This document shows, piece by piece, positions 58,357 through 64,000 of a stretch of DNA of 64,000 nt; the stretch's first letter is position 1; each line of letters opens with the position of its first letter. The position numbers were made by a program, and so were the translations under genes. A model generated the notes under the pieces. The model saw nothing but the letters and a program-made list of their open reading frames with translations, did no database searches and had not been told where the DNA came from. The stretch lies in the NCBI GenBank assembly GCA_024516035.1, contig CM044955.1, positions 18,119,551 through 18,183,550 on the forward strand, read 5' to 3'. This stretch comes from Bactericera cockerelli (lineage: Eukaryota; Arthropoda; Insecta; Hemiptera; Triozidae).

Positions 58357-61300
58357 CATGACTAGTAAATGGTTCAAATACATATAACAATGACAGTTTA
58401 CATAATTCATAATACTTTTAACTGAATTTATGCCAGTTTCTTTTGGCTGTCGTCATCCCACACTTAAAGGCCACACCTAAAAAGTATGGTGCTTGTGTTG
58501 TGGGACACTATGGACACTAAACTTGTTGTCTTTGTTGTAGTTCACCCAACACAGATTTAGGGTAGTAACAATAGAAGCCCTGTTGTTCTCAAGAATTGAT
58601 CAGGTGATTTTTAGTCTGCCCTCCAGAAAATCACTGTCTTGAGTATTGAGTACTAAAGTTGTAAGACAAAACACTCAAGTCTTGACTTCTGTATTTAATG
58701 AGGAAAATTGAAAACTCATTTGAATTTAAGTACATAATTATCTACTTTTGATAGTTAATTTAGTCATTAGTGTTTATTTAATCATTTCCTGTTTGAACTC
58801 TGAGGTAAATCTTTGGTTTTGGAGCAAAACACCAAATGCTAAATTTGGTCTTGGAAAACTAATTGGCAAAAACTTCCACCATTCCAGGCCACATTTCTAA
58901 ATAATCATTTATTGATCTAAACATAAAAAAGTATAGTTTTCAGTAACAGGCACGTGCTGATATGGCAGCATAAAGTCCTGCTAGAATTTTAAAATTTTAA
59001 GCATCAAAATTCTAGGAAGACATGACATCCAAAGAAAGTGTTCCAAGGACAAGCTCAATAAGAAGATGAGTGGAGAATTAGAATTTTTTAAATAAAAGGC
59101 AAAAATGTAATAAAAGGCGAAATAATGTAATAATAATTATTTATTTTTTGTTTAGGAAATGTATGTGTTTCTCTCAGAGAATGAGAGGTATCCAGAGTTT
59201 GACAATCCCCATTCTCTCATCTGGAAGCATGACAATCTGGTGTATGGTGACTGGTCAGGTGGGCCTTATGAAGACGGCACCTTCAAACTGAGCACCAAGA
59301 TCTCCACAACCGAGGTACATTTCACATTGTATTATCTACTGCTTAAATGAAGTCATTTAAGCGTGTGTGTATTTTTTTTTTTCTCTCTCTCTTACTGTCT
59401 TATTTTCAATAACAGTAACTTTATATCTTAATATATAAAAATGAATACTAGATAATTTCTTATTAAAATTAGCAAACAACAAACATTCAAAGTATACACC
59501 TTTTTCATTTGAAGCCACCTGAAGGGTTTTATGGAACTCAATATAAGTAAGTAAGAGTACACAAAAAAATGCATAGGAACAAACAACAATGTGATTTTCC
59601 ACTGTAATTTTTTTCTAACTTGGACAATTTTAGAAAAAAATATCGTATAGGTGCTATATAATTAATTAATTATCAATCAATATTAAAAAAAGTCCATTTC
59701 CTGTATTGTAAGCTAAGAATTTCTGATGAATGACTTCTATCATTCTGCATATAAAACTGTGTTTTCTCTTTTCAAACTTTCAGAGACTCAGGACCAATGG
59801 CTCAATCTACCTTCATGTGTATTTCTTAAAGCCTGTCAGTCAGTTTGGGGATGCCCCTCAATCCCTTAAGACCAAACTGACAGCTGAAACCACGACCCAT
59901 GGGGTGAAACAGCTGAACAAATTCAAGAAGTTGAAGTTTCAGAGAACCCAGAATCTGCTCACAGGAGAGACTGAAGCCAGCTTGGATGAAATCAAGGTAC
60001 ATGTAACTTAACTGTAGGTATACAACTAATCATTTATTTTTTTATCAAGTTCTTTTTTTCTCACTTTAAGTATGAATTAGAAAATAGGAAGCATTAAAAT
60101 ATTAAATACATGAAGTAGTCACTGTGGCAGAGTGAGTTAGCTCGCTAGGCATTGCACACATGGTGACCTGGGTTCAATCCCCAGCGGTGTAGGAATTTTT
60201 CTGCTCTGTACTTGGATGTTCGGGGTCCACTCATACCTCGTGAGGAAAAATGAGTAGCTGCTTTGATGTGAAGCAGCGACCAGTGGCAGAATCATGGACA
60301 AAAAAAAAAATACAAGATATGGTAAATGAAAGTAGTAAAGTCCTATGATTCTGCGCTACCCACTAAAATTGTGACATAATAACACAAAGAAAAAGAAAGA
60401 AAGCATATTAAGTACATGAGTAGTCAATTAGTCATCTACAAAACAATATCATTTTTACTGTAGTAATGGTGTTAGTAAAGTTACTGGGTAAACTGATGTT
60501 GTAAATCCTGTCCTAGAATATGGCGTGCCACTACAACAACAATGATAATAATGATTGTCCATTACTTTTCAGAAAGCAGAGACCATCAAATCAGAGGTGG
60601 TATCTCACTGGCATCCCAACCTGACCATTAACTTGGTGACTGACCAAACTAACTGGGTGCAGGGGTCTGTGCCTGCCCCATTGAATGAATGTAAGTTTCT
60701 GTGTCTGTTCAACGTGTTCATATTTAAGAAATATTATTTATCCACCCTACCCACCCATCTTTCAATCTAAAGCTGACCTACTCAGCCAGCCTCCATGGTG
60801 TAATGGTTCTGACTACTCCCCGTAGTCAGACATTCTAAGTTTGATCAACGGTGGGAGCAAAATTTTCTAACCGAAAATTCTGTTCCCTCCGAACACGTGA
60901 GGCTGCCATTTCCGGACCAACTTAGGCTGATTGAGGTTAATGTGGGTAGCTGGTACGATTCTCAGTGAATAGAGGGTCAAACCCTTGTCCTACTATCTCA
61001 AATTAAGACTTTAAATCCAATAGATTAACAGATCACAATAGATTTAATTAGGTCGCAGTGTTAATTGTAATATTTCACTGAAAACCCTGCAACCGGGTCA
61101 GTTAATAAGAAATAACATTGATCCCCAAATAACATAAATAACTAAGTATGTAATAAATTTGTAACATGTACATATTTTGAAAATTTATAAAATCATAAAA
61201 CACTGTCTTCATTTTAGTTAAAAGGTTTTTTACAGTATTTTCCCCTTTTTATGTTAATATAGTGCCAGCAGACATAAAAGCTAGATTACATCCATCAAGG

Positions 61301-63628
61301 CAATTAAAATTGTAACCATAGATTTCTTGGTAGAAATAGTATAATATGTGTTATATTATAGGTTACAAGTATGTAATAAATTTGTAACATGTATATATTT
61401 TTTAACACTTAGACGACCGGGTGTACCACCGGTGGTACACGCGTGTCTGTACGGAATGGACCGGGTGAAACCACCGGTGGTACACACTACGCCTGTGAAT
61501 AGCCTAAACATCGCCGGTTCCACGGAAGAACTCACTAAAAACATGCCGGTCGTCTATGTATTAAAATTTATAAACATTGATCCCCAGACATCGAGTTCAC
61601 CGCGGACGGAGGCTTCTACAAGCCGGCCGTGTTCTTCAACGACTACTGGAACATGCTGCGGGACTACTCGCCCATCAACTCCTCCGTGGCCTCTCTGGAC
61701 CTCACCCTCACCTACCAGCCCCTCTCCCTGTTCAAGTGGCAGATCTACTCTGCGCAGACCATGCGCAGCAAGTGGAGCGTCAACAGCATCCTGGGAGACC
61801 AGGACGAGCCGGAGGATGAAGGTACTGTCTTTCTCTTGTGCCGTATTTTTCTTTCTAACCAAAGTTAACCAAACGGGAATAAAATGAATCAAACCGGAAG
61901 CAAGTCATTTTTCTTTTGGAAGAGGAAAAATTTCCACTTCCAAAGTTAACCAACGTGGAAGTAGGAAATTCTTGCTTCCAGTTCTTTTATAGGGTAAGTC
62001 CATTGTTTATCTTTAAAAGTAAACGCATTTTTCTTTCACGAATGACCTGGAATAAAATGGAAATATTTGGAAAAAACCTAACCAGGATTTTTTTTTTTTA
62101 GTTAGAAAGAAAAATACGACTTTGTTCTTGTTATAGACGTTTTCCTCTTTGTCCATCAGTTTTTTTTAATTTTTTTTTTTTTTTTCAATGCTACTGTCTA
62201 CACCTCACATAGAAATTAGGACTATGTGAGGCAATACATGACAGATATGTATGCATTGGTTATTACTTTGAGTGAGAAACGTATAATCAGAATAAATCTG
62301 GCTTCTCACACATATTGTTAAAAGTTCGTATCCGGTCGTACTGTTGGGAGGTCTACGAAGTGGGCAATATCTATTGGCTTTTCCCACAGGTTAATAGCAA
62401 TAGGGCAATGACTCTGAATGTTACAGACCTCTCTTTAAATAAATATTCATTAAAAAAAATTAGAAATAGATCTTGTTAGCTTTTCTGGACACTTGAATAT
62501 TATGAGCACATGATGAGCAATTGAGCACAGTGGTAAGGTACTAGCTTGTCATGCTAATATCTTACTAGCATGACAAGGTCCCTGGGTTGAAAGCCTTGAG
62601 GTGACAAAAAATAAATTTAAAATTTAGTTACAGTTTTTTCCAACGGAAGCCTTATTCATTTTTCTGGAAATTTAAACATAATGATGAACAGTATCATGTC
62701 GCATAACAATCCGTGATTTCATGCTAATTTTTCGAAAATATTTTATTCTCTTTTGATTTACTTCACAGATCAAGATTCTCTGAAGGAAGCCCTTCTAGAG
62801 ACCTCCCCCTATCTGTTAGCGGCTACTGTGATTGTATCCATCCTGCATTCTGTTTTCGAGCTACTGGCTTTCAAGAATGGTGAGCTGCTGAGTACCCTAT
62901 ATTTTAAGGACGATTTTTTTTTTTAACAAAATGGAGATCACATCTCCAATTAAAATAATATGAGTCGAAGGGCGAAATTAATAGACATTTTTGTACCACC
63001 TCTGTGGTGGTCTTGATTTGCGTACTGTCTTAGATGGGGTTAACCAATGCTAAGTCATAACTTGAGAACTTGATTTTGTCTATTAATTTTGCCCTAAGAA
63101 TTATATTTTTTGAAATCTTTTATTCAGGACTTGTGTGGATACCCAGATTGTGTGGATGTGGAACTTTACCAGAAAAGTTGACCATATTATTATTATTATT
63201 AATTTAACTCTATATTAAAAGGACATATGTATAAACAGGTAACGATAAAAATTAAAATACAAAATTTAGAACAATATAAACAAGAAAAAAAAGGTAAACA
63301 ACATTGATAACATAAATAAAATATACACAGATGTCCTAACTAAAGGGCAGGCGTATTGCCTTTGGCAATCTCTTCCACTCAACCATTATTTGAATACAGT
63401 GTACCTCGCCATTCCTTCCTAAATTTAGTCGTTCACTTGTTTTGTGTTTCAGACATTCAGTTCTGGAACAACCGGCAGTCCCTGGAGGGTCTCTCAGTGC
63501 GGAGTGTTTTCTTCAACGTGTTCCAGTCAGTGGTGGTCCTTCTGTATGTGCTGGACAACGATGCCAACACCCTTATCCGTATCAGCTGCTTCGTCAGTGT
63601 GGGCATTGAGCTCTGGAAAATCAATAAG
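56633..63628 (+). CDS. CLPTM1: CLPTM1, multi-pass ER membrane protein (3' end outside window)
   Basis: Coding exons are 56633-56701, 57625-57840, 59156-59314, 59784-59996, 60573-60690, 61588-61821, 62769-62879 and 63453-63628, together 1296 nt (432 codons), with all junction phases in agreement. The family (CLPTM1/CLPTM1L) has an N-terminal membrane segment, a large lumenal domain and several C-terminal membrane helices. Here residues near 45-60 (GLVIYFVSSFF) form the first segment, and the lumenal part has DNLVYGDWSGG, NGSIYLHVYF, NLLTGETEA, SHWHPNLTIN and FFNDYWNMLRDYSPIN. The C-terminal part has YLLAATVIVSILHSVFELLAF and QFWNNRQSLEGLSVRSVFF. In mammals CLPTM1 retains GABA-A receptors in the ER. 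NGT, NGS, NLT and NSS sequons fit a lumenal domain. The remaining C-terminal helices lie beyond the window. I see no frameshift. Confidence 0.95.
57625..57840 (+). CDS. CLPTM1: CLPTM1 exon 2
   Basis: Acceptor CATTACAG and donor GTT|GTGAGT bound 216 nt, phase 0 on both sides. It encodes the first membrane segment (SLIIRGLVIYFVSSFF) followed by a basic stop-transfer RK, then the VGPGGAALPP linker that matches QAGPGGAPRV in vertebrate CLPTM1. Third codon positions are AT-rich here (27 of 72 end in G or C by hand count). Confidence 0.93.
57952..58190 (-). mobile_element. 5S-rRNA-derived SINE, copy 3, in CLPTM1 intron 2
   Basis: It has the same layout as copies 1 and 2: minus-strand GTTGGCACATTGAATACACC, diverged A-box region, GGACATGGATGGGTGACC, and body CTCAGCTGGGATGAGGTTA. 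Confidence 0.75.
58319..58352. repeat. poly(T) tract in CLPTM1 intron 2
   Basis: Over 30 uninterrupted T on the plus strand, preceded by AATAATAATATTAAGACTCT-like sequence. It is probably the A-tail of a minus-strand retroelement insertion. Confidence 0.7.
59156..59314 (+). CDS. CLPTM1: CLPTM1 exon 3
   Basis: Acceptor TTGTTTAG and donor GAG|GTACAT bound 159 nt, phase 0. The product MYVFLSENERYPEFDN and then HDNLVYGDWSGGPYEDG matches MNLHVYISEHEHFTDFN and HDLVYGDWTSGENSDG of vertebrate CLPTM1. It is part of the lumenal domain. Confidence 0.95.
59784..59996 (+). CDS. CLPTM1: CLPTM1 exon 4
   Basis: Acceptor ACTTTCAG and donor AAG|GTACAT bound 213 nt, phase 0. It contains NGSIYLHVYFLKP and the strongly conserved FQRTQNLLTGETEA (family FQKTKNLLTGETEA). 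Confidence 0.95.
60114..60404 (+). mobile_element. tRNA-derived SINE family S1 in CLPTM1 intron 4
   Basis: Flanked by ATATTAARTACATGA (60099-60113 and 60405-60419, one mismatch). Head GTGGCAGAGTGAGTTAGCTC, B-box GGTTCAATCCCC, body CTCATACCTCGTGAGGAAAA, tail ATAATAACACAAAGAAAAAG. Confidence 0.9.
60573..60690 (+). CDS. CLPTM1: CLPTM1 exon 5
   Basis: Acceptor ACTTTTCAG and donor GAAT|GTAAGT bound 118 nt, ending in phase 1. The product includes VVSHWHPNLTINLVTDQTNW and VQGSVPAPLNE, equal to VISHWHPNITINIVDDHTPW and VKGSVPPPLDQ in the family. The split codon with exon 6 makes Tyr. Confidence 0.95.
60785..60985 (+). mobile_element. SINE-like element in CLPTM1 intron 5
   Basis: A tRNA-like head (CCATGGTGTAATGGTTCTGA) is followed by AAAATTCTGTTCCCTCCGAA and GAGGTTAATGTGGGTAGCTG. 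A diverged relative at about 45735-45890 shares the last two blocks. Confidence 0.6.
61402..61564. mobile_element. TTAA-flanked MITE next to CLPTM1 exon 6
   Basis: The body 61406-61560 has ends CACTTAGACGACCGG and (reversed) TACATAGACGACCGG between TTAA at 61402-61405 and 61561-61564, a piggyBac-type target. It contains the 20-bp perfect palindrome GTGTACCACCGGTGGTACAC and a second partial copy. Confidence 0.82.
61588..61821 (+). CDS. CLPTM1: CLPTM1 exon 6 (GC-rich)
   Basis: The acceptor GATCCCCAG has a weak pyrimidine tract, and the donor is GAAG|GTACTG; 234 nt, entering in phase 1 and leaving in phase 1. The product contains YKPAVFFNDYWNMLRDYSPI and LTYQPLSLFKWQIYSAQTMR, the end of the lumenal domain. 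About 71 of 77 full codons end in G or C, far more than in the neighbouring exons. A TTAA-flanked MITE stops 23 bases before the acceptor AG. Confidence 0.94.
62769..62879 (+). CDS. CLPTM1: CLPTM1 exon 7
   Basis: Acceptor CTTCACAG and donor AATG|GTGAGC bound 111 nt. It encodes ALLETSPYLLAATVIVSILH and SVFELLAFKN, a membrane helix matching ALLETNPYLLALTIIVSIVH and SVFEFLAFKN of vertebrate CLPTM1. Confidence 0.95.
62970..63094. mobile_element. PIF/Harbinger-like MITE, copy 2, in CLPTM1 intron 7
   Basis: Ends GGGCGAAATTAATAGAC and GGGCAAAATTAATAGAC are inverted. The inside shares ACCTCTGTGG and TTGCGTACTGT with 50684-50812. Confidence 0.78.
63453..63628 (+). CDS. CLPTM1: CLPTM1 exon 8
   Basis: Acceptor GTGTTTCAG and donor AAG|GTAGAG bound 176 nt, ending in phase 0. 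The product starts DIQFWNNRQSLEGLSVRSVF and includes VFQSVVVLLYVLDNDAN and IELWKINK, matching the family motif DIQFWNSRQSLEGLSVRSVF and LWKITK. The rest of the gene lies to the right; 63629-64000 is intron with no further exon that I can see. Confidence 0.95.
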
Positions 63629-64000
63629 GTAGAGCCGCATTGTTTTTTTTTTTTTTTATCTCTGTTTACACGCATATTATATGCAATTACGTAAACAGGT
63701 AACAGGATTTTAAGATTAAAAAATATTACAGGGGAAAAGATAAAGCCTCTTTACACATTTCTTTGAATTGGGTAATATTATTACTGCGATTGGCAACGTT
63801 GCTTTTAACTAGTGAACACGAATACTTTCAGCTCCTTAAATTTTGGCTTTTAATTAATTAAATCAGTAAATTTATAGTATATAAAGTTATTTAATCTATA
63901 AAGTGGTGTACAAGTGTCAGTTTGCAAGCAGCCGCATCAAAATCCCTACCAAATTACGTAAGGTATCTTTAAAAAAAACCATAGCGTCAGTATCATCCAT

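Noticed and set aside
61348..61887. 179-codon open frame on the plus strand
   Set aside because: It runs through a MITE and reads CLPTM1 exon 6 in the wrong frame; the spliced exon gives the conserved protein.

Overview
This is a eukaryotic nuclear window, most likely from an insect. I lean towards a repeat-rich hemipteran, but the species cannot be fixed from sequence alone. The evidence is AT-rich non-coding DNA, short exons bounded by GT/AG sites, tRNA- and 5S-rRNA-derived SINEs, many foldback/MITE elements, and decayed non-LTR retrotransposon ends. Nothing looks bacterial: there are no operons, ribosome binding sites or CRISPR arrays.

Two protein-coding genes can be supported, arranged head to head. 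BBS4, a TPR subunit of the ciliary BBSome, lies on the minus strand with start codon at 54399. Eight well-defined coding exons run down to 34483, and a ninth, frame-broken candidate lies at 31721-31887. CLPTM1, a multi-pass ER membrane protein, lies on the plus strand with start codon at 56633. Eight exons run to 63628 and the gene leaves the window at its right edge. All splice phases of CLPTM1 agree. BBS4 phases agree from exon 1 to exon 8 except for a one-base frame break inside exon 3. The 2.2 kb between the start codons holds a perfect RFX X-box (55113-55126), as expected for a ciliary gene, plus a foldback MITE and a pogo-like MITE.

Region by region: 1-31720 holds no gene I can support. 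It contains 5S-derived and tRNA-derived SINEs, a hAT-type MITE with an 8-bp target duplication (6965-7768), an inverted pair of a 0.65 kb dispersed repeat (5769-6412 and 11238-11901), a 1.65 kb foldback (20228-21875), smaller palindromes, and LINE remnants. 31721-54399 is BBS4, whose introns are packed with insertions. Intron 6 is about 85 percent a 2.35 kb hAT-type foldback. Intron 5 (8.9 kb) holds a TTAA MITE, several retroelement relics and a 2.9 kb element with inverted ends. 54400-56632 is the shared upstream region. 56633-64000 is CLPTM1 with SINEs and MITEs in its introns.

The most unusual structure is a 5 x 47 bp tandem array at the 3' end of BBS4 exon 8. Each unit copies the last 37 exonic bases plus the first 10 intronic bases, so five equivalent 5' splice sites stand in a row. 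BBS4 also carries a frame break in exon 3 and several in putative exon 9, so either the assembly is poor there or the gene is decaying. I do not see a clearly new multi-gene system.
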